A stretch of 6,081 nucleotides of DNA from a bacterium. Its GTDB lineage: Bacteria > Electryoneota > RPQS01. Positions 5,939 to 6,081 of this stretch are shown here, in pieces (position 1 is the first letter of the stretch; each line of letters opens with the position of its first letter). The stretch covers positions 1 through 6,081 of the forward strand of contig JAHIZR010000415.1 of NCBI GenBank assembly GCA_018814465.1, read 5' to 3'. The notes beneath the pieces are model-generated. The model made no database searches and was not told the origin of the DNA. It saw only the letters and a list, made by a program, of their open reading frames with translations. Both the position numbers and the translations under genes were made by a program.

Positions 5939-6081
5939 CTATTCGGAAAGGTTGAAGTTAGGTTTTCGTTTTTCGAGAAACGACTGCATGCCTTCCTGGC
6001 CTTCAGCAGTCACACGCTGAGCGGCAATAATGCACGCAGTGAACTCCTTCGCATCGCTCAGGTCTTTCCCCGGCACATCGC
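5939..6081 (-). CDS. Enoyl-CoA hydratase/crotonase, C-terminal 46 codons only
   Basis: The frame enters from the right edge and ends at TAG (5941-5939). The 46 complete residues start DVPGKDLSDAKEF and finish EGMQSFLEKRKPNFNLSE. The ending 'EG...FLEKRKPNF' is the characteristic crotonase C-terminus, where the last helix packs over the active site. The ACIIAAQRVTAEGQ stretch before it is the matching penultimate helix. The catalytic glutamates and oxyanion-hole region lie outside the window. Enoyl-CoA hydratases add water to 2-enoyl-CoA. Immediately ahead of a biotin-dependent carboxylase it could be a methylglutaconyl-CoA hydratase (LiuC-like), as in leucine catabolism, or a general short-chain enoyl-CoA hydratase. 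The fragment cannot separate these. Its stop is 3 nt from the GTG of the biotin carboxylase gene, so the two are almost certainly cotranscribed. Confidence 0.85.
   Translation of the reverse strand, partial: DVPGKDLSDAKEFTACIIAAQRVTAEGQEGMQSFLEKRKPNFNLSE

Overview
This window is one compact, single-direction cluster for acyl-CoA metabolism. All eight genes read on the minus strand, so transcription runs from position 6081 towards 1. Neighbours are separated by -4 to 48 nt, and no internal terminator or convincing internal promoter is visible, so the simplest reading is a single polycistronic operon cut at both window edges. It is bacterial: Shine-Dalgarno sequences, ATGA stop/start coupling and a GTG start. 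Base composition looks moderate (a little above 50% GC by eye). The acyl-CoA carboxylase split into separate biotin carboxylase and biotin carrier genes is an arrangement met in Bacteroidetes/Ignavibacteria-like lineages and in several uncultured phyla. That is only a weak taxonomic hint, and the organism cannot be named from this sequence.

Layout in transcription order (right to left): (1) the last 46 codons of an enoyl-CoA hydratase/crotonase, 6081-5939; (2) biotin carboxylase subunit, 5935-4433, with a GTG start; (3) biotin carrier subunit with the VEAMKMEH biotinylation motif, 4436-3942, overlapping gene 2 by ATGA; (4) a xylose-isomerase-like/AP-endonuclease-2 family TIM barrel, 3932-3147; (5) a 70-residue highly charged protein of unknown function, 3133-2921, with a perfect AGGAGG site; (6) acyl-CoA dehydrogenase, 2872-1727; (7) metallo-beta-lactamase-fold hydrolase, 1722-868; (8) the first 275 codons of a thiolase (acetyl-CoA acetyltransferase), 827-1, running off the window.

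The known parts fit degradation of a branched or short-chain acyl group. The dehydrogenase makes the enoyl-CoA, the hydratase adds water, the biotin-dependent carboxylase carboxylates an acyl-CoA (methylcrotonyl-, propionyl- or similar), and the thiolase releases acetyl-CoA. The hydratase-then-carboxylase-alpha order matches liuC-liuD of leucine catabolism. However, the dehydrogenase carries its glutamate where short/medium-chain enzymes have it and not where isovaleryl-CoA dehydrogenase does, so a pure leucine pathway is not supported. A carboxyltransferase (beta) subunit and a 3-hydroxyacyl-CoA dehydrogenase are not in the window.

The less expected members are the TIM barrel, the 70-residue protein and the metallo-hydrolase. 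All three sit in tight operon spacing with the carboxylase and beta-oxidation genes, and their roles there are not explained by the textbook pathway. I saw no mobile elements, CRISPR arrays, tRNA/rRNA genes or sizeable repeats. No non-coding stretch exceeds 50 nt.
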